A stretch of 64,000 bases of DNA, taken from Agrobacterium tumefaciens str. B6. GTDB taxonomy: Bacteria > Pseudomonadota > Alphaproteobacteria > Rhizobiales > Rhizobiaceae. The DNA lies in NCBI RefSeq assembly GCF_001541315.1, contig NZ_LMVK01000001.1, forward strand, positions 496,001 through 560,000. The letters run 5' to 3'. Shown in pieces: positions 16,971-26,570 of this stretch. The position numbers and the translations under genes are program-made. A model generated the notes under the pieces. The model was not told the DNA's origin. It did no database searches and saw only the letters and a program-made list of their open reading frames with translations. Every line of letters starts with the position of its first letter. Positions within the stretch are counted from its first letter, which is position 1.

Positions 16971-18599
16971 ATGAAAGCCAGCAGCATAGCGTCTACGCTT
17001 GTGCGCGGCGAAATGGACAAGACAGTGATCGACCCCGGAAACGGCCCAAAGCCGTCGGAACAAGGGGCGTCGGTGGCGAACAAAGGGAAAGCGAAGCGAT
17101 CCCGTCGTGGCAAGAAACACAAGCGTGACGGTCAGCCCCGTGACGCTGTTGTGCTGTCGCATGATGTTGCCGCGGATGTTCCGGCCGGTTCCTCCTACGT
17201 ATCGGCTCTCGAGCCGGATGCCGAGCCGCGCAAGAGAAAGCGCCGCAGGCGCTCCCGCGGCAAGGGGACGTCTCAACAGGCTGCCCCAGCTTCCAGCGCG
17301 CAGCCGCAGGCTCCAGCCGCAACAGATGCGGCCAATCCATCCTCCGTGCCGCCGGGCGGCGGGCGAAAGTCGCGCCACCGCAAGCGTGGGCATCGCGATC
17401 CGCGTAGCCGTGATCCACAGGGTCGTCCGCTGGTTCCTACCCATGCGCCGAAACATGTCGGCAAGCAGAATGGCCGGGCCAACGGGGCTGGACAGGAACC
17501 GCACCGGCAATCCGAAATATCCGCCCGCCACGCAGGCCGCCAGCACGAGCATGGCCAGGAGCCGCCGGCGGATATGTATGCCGCGCTCGATCTCGGCACC
17601 AATAATTGCCGCCTCCTGATTGCGCAGCCGACGCGGCCCGGTCAGTTCCGAGTCGTCGATGCCTTTTCGCGTATCGTCCGGCTGGGTGAGGGGCTGGTGT
17701 CGAGCGGCCGGCTGTCCGACGATGCCATGGATCGTGCTGTCGAGGCGCTGAAAGTCTGCTCCGCGAAACTCTCGGGCCGCCCGATCAGGCGCATGCGTCC
17801 CATCGCCACCGAGGCCTGCCGCGCTGCGTCGAATGGCGAAGAGTTTCTGGCGCGTGTCACGCGGGAAACGGGACTGAAGCTTGAAATCATCAGCCGCGAG
17901 ACGGAAGCCCGCCTTGCGGTGTCTGGCTGCGCCTCGCTCGTCGGGCGTGAAGCACGCTCCGTCGTGCTGTTCGATATCGGTGGCGGATCCTCGGAAATCG
18001 CCGTTATCAAGGTCGGGGAAAATCGCTCGAACCGGCTCGCCAATCACATCACCCACTGGACCTCGCTGCCGGTTGGCGTCGTCACGCTTTCGGAACGTCA
18101 CGGCGGCCGTGATGTGACGCCGGATGTCTTTGCCGCCATGGTGCGGGAAGTCGAAGGGCTGCTCGATGCCTTCCATTGCCCGCCTCTGGCGCCGCAGATG
18201 CATCACGAGGATTTTCACCTGATCGGAACGTCGGGCACGGTGACGACGCTTGCCGGCGTCCATCTCGATCTGCCACGATACGATCGCCGCAAGGTGGATG
18301 GCCTCTGGCTTTCCGACGCCGAGGTGACGGCGATGCAGGACAAGCTTCTGGCCTGGGATTTCGCCGGCCGCGCCGCCAATGCCTGCATCGGGCCTGACAG
18401 GGCCGATCTGGTTCTGGCCGGCTGCGCCATTCTCGAGGCCATTCGCCGCCGCTGGCCGGCGCGGCGTATGCGGGTGGCCGATCGCGGTCTGCGCGAAGGC
18501 CTCTTGACGGATATGATGGCGGATGACGGCGCATGGCGGCGTAACCGCATAAGGCGCATGCAGATGACACGGCAGGACAGGACGGAAGGTTTGACATGA
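16971..18599 (+). CDS. Ppx/GppA phosphatase with basic N-terminal extension
   Basis: An exopolyphosphatase / guanosine pentaphosphate phosphatase family protein of about 542 residues. The ASKHA-fold core begins at about residue 201 with [16 protein letters not shown], then [36 protein letters not shown] and [13 protein letters not shown]. The first 200 residues are a disordered, Lys/Arg-rich tail with [24 protein letters not shown] and [15 protein letters not shown] clusters, which suggests binding to nucleic acid or polyphosphate. ATG starts at 16971 and 17013 are both possible; neither has a strong ribosome site. The stop overlaps the rlmE start (ATGA), so the two are translationally coupled. 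Whether it acts on polyphosphate or pppGpp cannot be told. Confidence 0.85.
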   Translation: MKASSIASTLVRGEMDKTVIDPGNGPKPSEQGASVANKGKAKRSRRGKKHKRDGQPRDAVVLSHDVAADVPAGSSYVSALEPDAEPRKRKRRRRSRGKGTSQQAAPASSAQPQAPAATDAANPSSVPPGGGRKSRHRKRGHRDPRSRDPQGRPLVPTHAPKHVGKQNGRANGAGQEPHRQSEISARHAGRQHEHGQEPPADMYAALDLGTNNCRLLIAQPTRPGQFRVVDAFSRIVRLGEGLVSSGRLSDDAMDRAVEALKVCSAKLSGRPIRRMRPIATEACRAASNGEEFLARVTRETGLKLEIISRETEARLAVSGCASLVGREARSVVLFDIGGGSSEIAVIKVGENRSNRLANHITHWTSLPVGVVTLSERHGGRDVTPDVFAAMVREVEGLLDAFHCPPLAPQMHHEDFHLIGTSGTVTTLAGVHLDLPRYDRRKVDGLWLSDAEVTAMQDKLLAWDFAGRAANACIGPDRADLVLAGCAILEAIRRRWPARRMRVADRGLREGLLTDMMADDGAWRRNRIRRMQMTRQDRTEGLT

Positions 18600-19336
18600 G
18601 CAAGGCGCCGACAAGCACCAATCGCACCGGCCGAAAGATCGGCCAGAAGGTCAAGAAGACCAAGCTCAAGGCCTCATCGCGCCGTTGGCTTGAACGTCAT
18701 ATCAATGACCCCTATGTGCAGCGCGCCAAGCTTGAAGGCTATCGCGCCCGCGCCGCCTTCAAGCTGCTGGAAATCAACGACAAGCATCAGATATTGAAGG
18801 GCGCGACCCGCATCATCGACCTTGGTGCGGCACCAGGAAGCTGGTCGCAGATCGCTTCGAAGGTGACGGATTCCACCGAGGACGATATCCGCGTCGCGGC
18901 GATCGATTTTCTCGAAATCGACCCCATTCCCGGCGTAAAAATCCTGCAGCTCGACTTCCTTGATCCGACAGCACCCGAAAAGCTGATGGAGGCCGTTGGC
19001 GGCACGCCTGATCTGGTATTGTCGGATATGGCGGCGCCCACCACCGGGCACCAGAAGACCGACCATATCCGCACCATGCATCTGTGTGAAGTCGCTGCCG
19101 ATTTCGCCGTTCAGGTGCTGGCGGAAGGCGGCCATTTCCTTGCCAAGACCTTCCAGGGCGGCACGGAAAAGCAGTTGCTGGACATGCTGAAGAAGAACTT
19201 CAAGCAGGTGTTGCACGTCAAGCCGGCGTCCTCACGCTCGGAATCGGTGGAAATGTTCCTGCTTGCCAAGCACTTCAAGGGCCGCAAGAGCGAGCCGGTT
19301 GACGCATCCGAAGCCGACGAGGCGGCGGAAGACTGA
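18596..19336 (+). CDS. rlmE: 23S rRNA (uridine-2'-O-)-methyltransferase RlmE (FtsJ/RrmJ)
   Basis: A 246-residue methyltransferase that modifies U2552 in the A-loop of 23S rRNA. The SAM-binding motif [15 protein letters not shown] and the catalytic K-D-K-E set are visible: [29 protein letters not shown] and SRSESVEMF. The basic N-terminus ([21 protein letters not shown]) is longer than in E. coli, as is common in Rhizobiales. The start overlaps the ppx/gppA stop by four bases. The stop at 19336 directly abuts the stop of the convergent MFS gene. Confidence 0.95.
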   Translation: MSKAPTSTNRTGRKIGQKVKKTKLKASSRRWLERHINDPYVQRAKLEGYRARAAFKLLEINDKHQILKGATRIIDLGAAPGSWSQIASKVTDSTEDDIRVAAIDFLEIDPIPGVKILQLDFLDPTAPEKLMEAVGGTPDLVLSDMAAPTTGHQKTDHIRTMHLCEVAADFAVQVLAEGGHFLAKTFQGGTEKQLLDMLKKNFKQVLHVKPASSRSESVEMFLLAKHFKGRKSEPVDASEADEAAED

Positions 19337-20734
19337 TTACTCCGCCGGTTGCGAGACCTTGCCGCGGTGGCCGGAGACGGCCGCCCCGGCATTGCCGTCC
19401 ATGCGGATGATCGGCACGATGGCGAACAGCGATACCAGCGCCACGATGGTGAAGGCGACGTGGAAATCGGCAAGCTGCAGATGCGAGCCTGACATCATGC
19501 TGCTGACTTCCAGAATGGAGGCGGCGAAAGCCACGCCCAGCGCCAGGCTGATCTGCTGCAGTACAGACGCCATTGAGGTCGCCTGACTGGCCTGGCTGTC
19601 CTCGATATCGGAATAGCTGAGCGCGTTTGACCCCGTGAAAAAGAAGGAACGGGCAAACCCCGCCGTGACAAGGAAGATCATGATCAGCGGATAGGGCGTT
19701 TCCGGCGTGAAGAAGCTGTTGGCGAGCGTTGTGAAGGCGCCGACGATGCCGGCCCCAATCAGCGTTGATCGGAAGCCTGTCGCCGCAAAGACCCGCGTGG
19801 CCATGAATTTCGTGGTGATCGCACCGATCGCGCCTGCAAAGGTGATCATGCCTGACTGGAACGGGTTCAACCCGAAACCGATCTGCAGCATCAGTGGCAT
19901 CAGGAAGGGAATGGCGCCCGTGGAAATGCGGAAAACGGTGCCGCCAACAGAAGCCGCCCGGAAGGTCGCGTTCTGGAATATGCGGAAATCCAGAATGGGG
20001 GCAGGGTGGCGTGCGGCGTGGCGCATGTAAAGAAAACCGCAGATGAAACCGATGATCGTCGAGGCGATGCCGATGGCGGGCGGCAGGGCCGGAAGGCTGA
20101 CGACCGAGAGGCCGAATACGACCCCGGAAGCGGCGATGCCGGAGAGCACGAACCCTTTGCCGTCCATCGGCGGTGGGTTGGTGGTTTCGATTTCCGGCAG
20201 GAAGATCGTCGAGAGCCAGATGCCGATGACGCCGATGGGCACGTTGATCAGGAAAATCCAGTGCCATGAAAAATAGGTGGTGATGAAGCCGCCGATGGGC
20301 GGGCCGGTGAGTGGCCCCACAAGTCCGGGTATCGTCAGCAGCGCCATGGCTGAGACGAGCTCGCTGCGCTTGGTCGTGCGCAGCAGCACGAGGCGGCCGA
20401 CGGGCGTCATCATCGCACCGCCCATGCCCTGCAGGAAACGCGAAAGCACGAATTCGAACACCGACGAGGACACCGCGCAGCAGATCGACCCCACGACGAA
20501 GACGCCGATGGCGAAACGGAAGATTTTCTTCGCACCGTATTTGTCGGCCATCCAGCCGCTGATGGGAATGAAGATCGCCAGCGCCACCATATAGGCGGTC
20601 AGCGCGAGCTTCAGCGTGATCGGGCCGACATTGAGGTCGGCTGCAATCGCCGGAAGCGAGGTTGCAATGACGGTGGAGTCCATCTGCTCCATGAAGAGAG
20701 CGACTGCCAGGATGAGGGGAATGATGCGGTTCAT
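19337..20734 (-). CDS. MFS efflux transporter, DHA2/EmrB-like
   Basis: A 465-residue major facilitator with roughly 13-14 hydrophobic spans. The N-terminal pattern LFMEQMDSTVIATSLPAIAADL and the loop WMADKYGAKKIFRFAIGVFV are those of DHA2 drug:H+ antiporters, as is the motif C-type GPLTGPPIGGFI. The ATG at 20734 (MNRIIPLILAV) is chosen; a TTG ten codons upstream keeps the frame but adds a polar stretch. The gene stands alone with no regulator or membrane-fusion partner next to it. The substrate is unknown. Confidence 0.88.
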   Translation of the reverse strand: MNRIIPLILAVALFMEQMDSTVIATSLPAIAADLNVGPITLKLALTAYMVALAIFIPISGWMADKYGAKKIFRFAIGVFVVGSICCAVSSSVFEFVLSRFLQGMGGAMMTPVGRLVLLRTTKRSELVSAMALLTIPGLVGPLTGPPIGGFITTYFSWHWIFLINVPIGVIGIWLSTIFLPEIETTNPPPMDGKGFVLSGIAASGVVFGLSVVSLPALPPAIGIASTIIGFICGFLYMRHAARHPAPILDFRIFQNATFRAASVGGTVFRISTGAIPFLMPLMLQIGFGLNPFQSGMITFAGAIGAITTKFMATRVFAATGFRSTLIGAGIVGAFTTLANSFFTPETPYPLIMIFLVTAGFARSFFFTGSNALSYSDIEDSQASQATSMASVLQQISLALGVAFAASILEVSSMMSGSHLQLADFHVAFTIVALVSLFAIVPIIRMDGNAGAAVSGHRGKVSQPAE

Positions 20735-20940
20735 GAGGCTGCCTGCGGCTTTCCGCTGCGACAAAGGATATCGCCGTTCCTCCTACGCCTGATAAGCGGG
20801 CTTGCCAACACGTTAATTATCAATTTCTCAAGTTCCGATCAAACCTGCGTGAGGCCGGTTTCCTTGCAACTTTCTCGCTCTATTGTCCGTTGGGTGAGTT
20901 CAGTTGGCGATCACGGCCAGTTGGCGATATCGGGAGAAAG

Positions 20941-21945
20941 ATGATGACCCAATCCTTGAGCATGAGCAGACGCGGCCTCATCGGTGCGGCCGGTGCAAGC
21001 GTTCTCGGCGCGCCGCTTTTGATGGCGCGCAGCGCAAATGCCCAGACCAACCAGCCGCAGACCTCCATGGAGATCAAACACGCCATGCCGCCGGAAACCA
21101 ACCGCTTCAAGCTCGGCAATTTCGAAGTGCTCGTGGTGAAGGACGGCTCGCGCGCCGCACCCAATCCCGGCGAGACCTTCGGCACGGATCAGTCGGCGGA
21201 AACGGTCGGCAAATTGCTGGAAGACAATTTTTTGCCGAAGGACCAATTCGTCAATTCCTTCTCGCCGGTTCTCGTCAATACAGGCACGGACCTCGTGCTG
21301 TTCGACACCGGTTTTGGTGAGGCCGGTCGCGGCGCCGGCAATGGCCGCCTGACCGAGGGCATGGCGGCGGCCGGTTATTCGCCTGAAGATGTAACCGTGG
21401 TGGTGCTGACCCATATGCATGGCGACCACATAGGCGGGCTGATGGAAAAGGGGGCGCCTGCGTTCTCCAAGGCGCGTTATGTTTTCGGACAGGCGGAATA
21501 TGATTTCTGGGCGGACGAGAAGCGTGTCGGCACACCTGCCGAGGGCGGCCATAAGGGTGTTCTGGCCAGCGTCAAGCCGCTGGCGGAAAAGGCGACCTTC
21601 ATTGGCGATGGCGCCAATGTGGTGTCGGGCATCACCGGCATTGCGGCTTTCGGCCATTCGCCTGGCCATATGATCTTCCGTGTCGAATCGGAAGGCAAAC
21701 AGCTGATCCTGACGGCGGACACGGCCAATCATTTTGTCCTGTCACTGCAAAGGCCGGACTGGGAGGTCAAGTTCGACATGGACAAGGCGGCGGCGGCCGC
21801 GACCCGCAAGAAAGTCTATGACATGATCGCTACCGACCGGCTGCCCTTCCTCGGGTATCACATGCCTTTTCCGGCTGTCGGTTACGCGGAAAAGCTGGAG
21901 ACGGGTTACCGTTTCGTGCCGAAATCCTATCAGTTCGATATCTGA
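20941..21945 (+). CDS. Metallo-beta-lactamase-fold hydrolase with Tat signal
   Basis: A 334-residue protein with a twin-arginine signal at residues 8-35 (MSRRGLIGAAGASVLGAPLL, cleavage probably after ANA). The MBL-fold zinc ligands are clear: THMHGDHIGGL, then FGHSPGHM and TADTANH, with a final YHMPFP. It is therefore exported folded to the periplasm. The substrate is unknown; relatives include lactonases and general hydrolases. The ATG at 20941 follows GGGAGAAAG; the earlier in-frame TTG adds only non-signal residues. A strong terminator follows. Confidence 0.88.
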   Translation: MMTQSLSMSRRGLIGAAGASVLGAPLLMARSANAQTNQPQTSMEIKHAMPPETNRFKLGNFEVLVVKDGSRAAPNPGETFGTDQSAETVGKLLEDNFLPKDQFVNSFSPVLVNTGTDLVLFDTGFGEAGRGAGNGRLTEGMAAAGYSPEDVTVVVLTHMHGDHIGGLMEKGAPAFSKARYVFGQAEYDFWADEKRVGTPAEGGHKGVLASVKPLAEKATFIGDGANVVSGITGIAAFGHSPGHMIFRVESEGKQLILTADTANHFVLSLQRPDWEVKFDMDKAAAAATRKKVYDMIATDRLPFLGYHMPFPAVGYAEKLETGYRFVPKSYQFDI

Positions 21946-21973
21946 TATCTGCTGCAATGCAGCAACAGAGGGG

Positions 21974-21999
21974 ACCCGGAAGGCAATTCCGGGTTTTTT
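21974..21999 (+). terminator. Rho-independent terminator after the MBL gene
   Basis: ACCCGGAA at 21974-21981 pairs with TTCCGGGT at 21987-21994, ending in a run of six T. It lies 28 bases after the stop codon. Confidence 0.85.
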
Positions 22000-22124
22000 C
22001 TATTCCCTTCCTGTCATGAACGTGTTACCAGCCCTCGCCAACTTCCAAGCAATCCTTGCAGGGCGCCGGGGTGAACTTTTCGTTCCGGAACGGCCACGCA
22101 TTTTCATTATGAAGGAATTTGGTC

Positions 22125-23630
22125 ATGGCACGCATCATTCAAACACCCACTGGTTTGGACGCTCTCACATTTGACGATGTGTTGCTGCAACCCGGACATT
22201 CCGAGGTTATGCCGGGACAGACGAATATCGCCACCCGCATCGCCCGCGATATCGATCTCAATCTTCCAATCCTCTCTTCCGCCATGGACACGGTGACCGA
22301 AGGCCGTCTCGCTATCGCCATGGCCCAGGCCGGCGGCATCGGCGTTATCCACCGCAACCTCACCCCCATCGAACAGGCTGAAGAAGTTCGGCAGGTGAAG
22401 AAGTTCGAAAGCGGCATGGTCGTCAACCCGGTCACGATAGGCCCGGATGCGACGCTTGCAGAAGCGCAGGCGCTGATGAAGGCGCATGGCATTTCCGGTA
22501 TTCCGGTGGTTGAAAATGGCGGCTCCGGCGGCCACAAGAACGGCCGCCTCGTCGGCATTCTGACGAACCGCGACGTGCGCTTCGCTTCCGATCCGCAGCA
22601 GAAAATCTATGAACTGATGACCCGCGAAAATCTGGTCACGGTCAAGGAAAGCAGCGTCGATCAGCAGGAAGCGCGCCGCCTGCTGCACAAGCACCGCATT
22701 GAAAAGCTGCTGGTTGTGGACGGAAAGGGCAATTGCGTCGGCCTCATCACCGTCAAGGATATCGAAAAATCGCAGCTTAATCCCAATGCCACCAAGGATG
22801 CGCAGGGCCGTCTTCGCGCCGCCGCCGCCATCAGCGTTGGTGCCGATGCCATCGAGCGCGCCGAGCGCCTCATCGATGCTGGTGTAGACCTTCTGGTCGT
22901 CGATACCGCACACGGCCATTCGCAGCGCGTGCTCGATGCCGTTTCGGTGGTCAAGAAGATGTCGAACTCGGTTCGCATCATCGCCGGCAATGTCGCAACC
23001 GCTGACGGCACCAAGGCGCTGATCGATGCCGGCGCCGATGGCGTCAAGGTCGGTATCGGCCCCGGTTCCATCTGCACCACCCGCATCGTCGCCGGCGTCG
23101 GCGTTCCGCAGCTTGCCGCGATCATGTCGTCGGTCGAGGTGGCCAATGCGGCTGACATTCCTGTCATCGCCGATGGCGGCATCAAGTTCTCGGGCGATCT
23201 GGCCAAGGCAATCGCCGCCGGTGCTTCCGCCGTCATGATCGGCTCGCTGTTGGCAGGTACGGATGAAAGCCCGGGCGAGGTGTTCCTCTACCAGGGCCGC
23301 TCCTTCAAGGCCTATCGCGGCATGGGTTCCGTTGGCGCCATGGCCCGCGGTTCCGCCGACCGCTATTTCCAGGCGGAAGTGCGCGACACGCTGAAGCTCG
23401 TTCCCGAGGGCATCGAAGGCCAGGTTCCCTATAAGGGTCCGGTTTCCGGCGTGCTGCACCAGCTGGCCGGTGGCCTCAAGGCCGCCATGGGTTATGTCGG
23501 CGGCAGCAACATCAAGGAATTCCAGGAGCGCGCCACCTTCGTTCGCATCTCCAGCGCGGGCCTGCGCGAAAGCCATGCCCATGACGTGACGATCACCCGC
23601 GAAAGCCCGAACTATCCCGGCGCGGTTTGA
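22125..23630 (+). CDS. guaB: Inosine-5'-monophosphate dehydrogenase
   Basis: IMP dehydrogenase, 501 residues: it oxidises IMP to XMP with NAD+, the rate-limiting step of GMP synthesis. The N-terminal [15 protein letters not shown] and SAMDTVTE motifs are present. Two CBS domains occupy about residues 95-215, and the catalytic loop [17 protein letters not shown] has the active-site Cys at residue 317. The C-terminal flap includes RGMGSVGAM. The ATG at 22125 follows GAAGGA; a TTG two codons upstream is less likely. It is monocistronic, bounded by terminators on both sides. Confidence 0.97.
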   Translation: MARIIQTPTGLDALTFDDVLLQPGHSEVMPGQTNIATRIARDIDLNLPILSSAMDTVTEGRLAIAMAQAGGIGVIHRNLTPIEQAEEVRQVKKFESGMVVNPVTIGPDATLAEAQALMKAHGISGIPVVENGGSGGHKNGRLVGILTNRDVRFASDPQQKIYELMTRENLVTVKESSVDQQEARRLLHKHRIEKLLVVDGKGNCVGLITVKDIEKSQLNPNATKDAQGRLRAAAAISVGADAIERAERLIDAGVDLLVVDTAHGHSQRVLDAVSVVKKMSNSVRIIAGNVATADGTKALIDAGADGVKVGIGPGSICTTRIVAGVGVPQLAAIMSSVEVANAADIPVIADGGIKFSGDLAKAIAAGASAVMIGSLLAGTDESPGEVFLYQGRSFKAYRGMGSVGAMARGSADRYFQAEVRDTLKLVPEGIEGQVPYKGPVSGVLHQLAGGLKAAMGYVGGSNIKEFQERATFVRISSAGLRESHAHDVTITRESPNYPGAV

Positions 23631-23672
23631 TCTTTCGAGCCGAATCCGTAAAAAGATAGGCTAGTTATTTGG

Positions 23673-23708
23673 CGCTCCCCGATCTCAAGCCGGATCGGGG
23701 AGCGTTTT
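23673..23708 (+). terminator. Terminator of guaB
   Basis: A perfect 12-bp stem, CGCTCCCCGATC at 23673-23684 and GATCGGGGAGCG at 23693-23704, is followed by TTTT. It lies between guaB and the MAPEG gene. Confidence 0.9.
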
Positions 23709-23727
23709 CACGATTGGGGGAGAAAGC

Positions 23728-24147
23728 ATGTCACCAACGACCGCAATGTTCTGGCCGATGATCGCCCATGTCTTTCTCGTCTTCTTGCTTTACGGCCTGC
23801 TGATCATCCGGCGCAACAAATACACCTTCAAGGATCGCGAATCGGCGATCAAGCTGCGTGATCACGGCGAGGAGGCGCACGAAAGCCGTTTGGTGAACCG
23901 CAATATTGCCAACCAGTTCGAGCTGCCGGTCCTGTTCCACATCGCCTGCCTGCTGCTTTACATCACGGATGCGGATAATGTCGTCACCGTTGTTCTGGCA
24001 TGGCTGTTCGTGCTTTCGCGCTACGCCCATTCCTATGTCCACGTCACCAGCAATCGCCTGCGTCAGCGCGGCGCATTGTTCGGCATCGGCTTTGCACTGG
24101 TCGTCTGCCTGTGGGCATGGCTCGCCATATGGTTGGCGCTGGAATAA
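23728..24147 (+). CDS. MAPEG-family membrane protein
   Basis: A 139-residue protein with four hydrophobic helices and the MAPEG-type features HESRLVNRNIANQFELPVLFHIACLLLYI and FVLSRYAHSYVHVTSNRLRQRG. The family (membrane-associated proteins in eicosanoid and glutathione metabolism) includes glutathione transferases and peroxidases; bacterial members are mostly uncharacterised. The ATG at 23728 follows GGGGGAG. It sits just after the guaB terminator, so it has its own promoter or relies on readthrough. Confidence 0.88.
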   Translation: MSPTTAMFWPMIAHVFLVFLLYGLLIIRRNKYTFKDRESAIKLRDHGEEAHESRLVNRNIANQFELPVLFHIACLLLYITDADNVVTVVLAWLFVLSRYAHSYVHVTSNRLRQRGALFGIGFALVVCLWAWLAIWLALE

Positions 24148-24296
24148 ATCAGCACCGTGAGGTTGCCTCATAAGTGAGACAATCCCGCCTGGCAAAATAC
24201 TCCGATTTGCGATGGGTCAATTCCATGACGCCGCATCCCCGTTAATCTCTGCCTGCCGTCGAGGATTTCAGGCGAGCAGAGATTAGGGAGTATGTC

Positions 24297-25325
24297 ATGG
24301 CTAAGACAATGAAGGCGGCGGTTGTCCGCGCATTTGGAAAACCGCTGACCATCGAGGAAGTGGCGATACCGGATCCCGGTCCCGGTGAAATTCTCATCAA
24401 CTACAAGGCGACGGGCATTTGCCACACCGACCTGCACGCAGCAACGGGCGACTGGTCGGTCAAGCCCAACCCGCCCTTCATTCCCGGCCATGAAGGTGTC
24501 GGTTATGTCGCCAAGATCGGCGCAGGCGTCACCGGTATCAAGGAAGGCGACCGCGCCGGCACACCGTGGCTCTACACCGCCTGCGGATGCTGCATTCCCT
24601 GCCGTACCGGCTGGGAGACCCTTTGCCCAAGCCAGAAGAATTCGGGTTATTCTGTCAATGGCAGCTTTGCCGAATATGGCCTTGCCGATCCGAAATTCGT
24701 CGGCCGCCTGCCGGATAATCTAGAATTCGGTCCCGCCGCACCCGTGCTCTGCGCCGGTGTCACCGTCTACAAGGGTCTGAAGGAAACCGAAGTCAGGCCC
24801 GGTGAGTGGGTGGTCATTTCAGGCATTGGCGGGCTTGGCCACATGGCCGTGCAATATGCGAAGGCGATGGGCATGCATGTCGTTGCTGCCGATATTTTCG
24901 CCGAAAAGCTGGCGCTTGCGAAAAAACTCGGAGCCGATGTCGTCGTCAATGGCCGTGCGCCTGACGCAGTTGAGCAGGTGCAGAAGGCAACCGGCGGTGT
25001 CCATGGCGCGCTGGTGACGGCGGTTTCGCCCAAGGCCATGGAGCAGGCCTACGGTTTCCTCCGCTCCAAGGGGACGATGGCGCTTGTCGGCCTGCCGCCG
25101 GGCTTTATCTCCATTCCGGTTTTCGACACGGTGCTGAAGCGCATCACGGTGCGCGGCTCCATCGTCGGCACACGGCAGGATCTGGAGGAGGCGCTGACCT
25201 TTGCCGGAGAAGGCAAGGTCGCCGCCCACTTCTCGTGGGACAAGCTCGAAAACATCAACGATATCTTCCACCGCATGGAAGAGGGCAAGATCGACGGCCG
25301 TATTGTCGTGGACCTCGCCGCCTGA
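24297..25325 (+). CDS. adhP: Zinc-dependent alcohol dehydrogenase AdhP-like
   Basis: A 342-residue zinc alcohol dehydrogenase of the ethanol-active AdhP type. The catalytic zinc ligands are in GICHTDLHA and PGHEGVG. The structural zinc cysteines cluster as CGCCIPCRTGWETLC, and the NAD-binding fold shows GIGGLGHMAVQYAKAMG. The ATG at 24297 follows TTAGGGAG. Length and motifs match propanol-preferring bacterial enzymes. It is followed 118 bases later by a dienelactone-hydrolase-family gene on the same strand; a functional link is not obvious. Confidence 0.92.
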   Translation: MAKTMKAAVVRAFGKPLTIEEVAIPDPGPGEILINYKATGICHTDLHAATGDWSVKPNPPFIPGHEGVGYVAKIGAGVTGIKEGDRAGTPWLYTACGCCIPCRTGWETLCPSQKNSGYSVNGSFAEYGLADPKFVGRLPDNLEFGPAAPVLCAGVTVYKGLKETEVRPGEWVVISGIGGLGHMAVQYAKAMGMHVVAADIFAEKLALAKKLGADVVVNGRAPDAVEQVQKATGGVHGALVTAVSPKAMEQAYGFLRSKGTMALVGLPPGFISIPVFDTVLKRITVRGSIVGTRQDLEEALTFAGEGKVAAHFSWDKLENINDIFHRMEEGKIDGRIVVDLAA

Positions 25326-25443
25326 TGTGAAAATGCGGCCGCGGCGCTCACGCAAATGTGTGACGCCGCTTCCGCCCGCATCGTTCCCCGCGGGGCGATC
25401 TGCGCTATCCTTCCGCATCCGTGCGTTCAAGGAGGATAGAGCG

Positions 25444-26319
25444 ATGGACAAGCCCAAGATTACGCAGGCCATGATCGACGCTTATGATGAATATACCCAT
25501 CTCAGCCTCGACCGCCGCAAATTCATGGAAAAGCTCACCGTGCTGGCCGGCTCCGGTGCGGCCGCCGCGGCAATCGCCCCGCTGCTTTCCGCCAACAGCG
25601 CCCGTGCGGCAATCGTAGCACCCGATGATGCGGGGATCGTCGCGGAAGAGGTGACATATCCCGGCCCCGCCGGCGAGATGAAGGGTTACCTCGTTACACC
25701 GAAATCGGCGTCCGGCCCCATCGGCTCGGTCATTGTCATCCATGAGAACCGCGGTCTGAACGACCATATCCGTGACGTGGCCAGACGGGTGGCGCTTGCC
25801 GGTTTCCGGGCGCTTGCGGTCGATTTCCTCTCCCCGCAGGGCGGCACGCCCGCTGACGAGGAGAAGGCACGGCAGATGTTCAGCGGTCTCGACATGGATG
25901 CGACCGTCGCCAATGCCGAAGCGGGCCGGGTGTGGCTGTCGGCTCGGCAGGGGGCGAATGGCAAGGTCGGTGCAGTCGGTTTCTGCTGGGGCGGCGGGCT
26001 GGTCAATCGTTTCGCGACCAAGTCGGCAGGTTTGAATGCCGGCGTCGCGTATTACGGCCAGCAGGCCCCGGCGGCCGATGTGCCTGCCATCAAAGCGCCG
26101 CTGCTTTTGCATTACGCGGGTCTCGACGAGCGCATCAATGCCGGCATCGACGCCTACAAGAAGGCGCTGGAGGAAAACGGCAAGACCTTCGAAATCTTCG
26201 TTTATGACGGCGTCAACCACGCCTTCAATAATGACACGTCCTCGGCGCGTTACGACAAGGCGGCGGCCGATCTCGCCTGGGGCCGGACGACGGAGTTCTT
26301 CAAGAAATATCTGGCGTGA
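25444..26319 (+). CDS. Dienelactone hydrolase family protein, exported
   Basis: A 291-residue alpha/beta hydrolase of the dienelactone hydrolase family. The nucleophile is Cys in VGFCWGGG, the catalytic His is in DGVNHAFNND, and HENRGLNDHIRDVARR is the family's oxyanion-region motif. Before the domain, residues 20-50 hold DRRKFMEKLTVLAG followed by an Ala-rich hydrophobic stretch ending SARA, which looks like a Tat-type signal set about 20 residues in from the N-terminus. The ATG at 25444 is chosen because the frame upstream runs through the adhP coding region. The substrate is unknown. Confidence 0.85.
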   Translation: MDKPKITQAMIDAYDEYTHLSLDRRKFMEKLTVLAGSGAAAAAIAPLLSANSARAAIVAPDDAGIVAEEVTYPGPAGEMKGYLVTPKSASGPIGSVIVIHENRGLNDHIRDVARRVALAGFRALAVDFLSPQGGTPADEEKARQMFSGLDMDATVANAEAGRVWLSARQGANGKVGAVGFCWGGGLVNRFATKSAGLNAGVAYYGQQAPAADVPAIKAPLLLHYAGLDERINAGIDAYKKALEENGKTFEIFVYDGVNHAFNNDTSSARYDKAAADLAWGRTTEFFKKYLA

Positions 26320-26351
26320 TGGGGGTTTTGGCCACGTAGCGGACCGAAGAT

Positions 26352-26530
26352 GCGTGGGGCTTACCCCCCTCTGCCCTGCCGGGCATCTCCCCCTCAAGGG
26401 GGGAGATCGGAAAGACGCGCTATCGCCGGTTCTCTCTCAACCTTGAAGATGGCCGAGACCTAGCCTCGGGTCGATCTCCCCCCTTGAGGGGGAGATGCCC
26501 GGCAAGGCAGAGGGGGTAAAACCCCGTGCA
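26352..26530. repeat. Palindromic intergenic repeat, family A, copy 1
   Basis: Two near-identical arms of about 55 bases lie in inverted orientation, at roughly 26352-26409 and 26472-26530, around a 62-base unrelated spacer. Each arm also contains its own hairpin, with GATCTCCCCC facing a G-run that ends GGGAGATC. A second copy lies at 41241-41392. The structure resembles RIME/MITE-like palindromic elements of Rhizobiaceae. It sits between convergent genes and could also terminate transcription. Confidence 0.8.
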
Positions 26531-26570
26531 CCTCGATCCGCTGTGAACGGACAACCCCTGAAATCCCGCT

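Noticed and set aside
16929..18614. A 561-codon minus-strand open frame opposite ppx/gppA.
   Set aside because: It is composed of complement codons of a conserved gene; no start site or domain is visible.
22107..23582. A 491-codon minus-strand open frame opposite guaB.
   Set aside because: guaB is certain and the antisense translation is low-complexity Gly/Ala/His-rich.
26320..26570. A CRISPR array, suggested by the repeated C- and G-rich blocks.
   Set aside because: The blocks are two inverted arms, not regularly spaced direct repeats with spacers.
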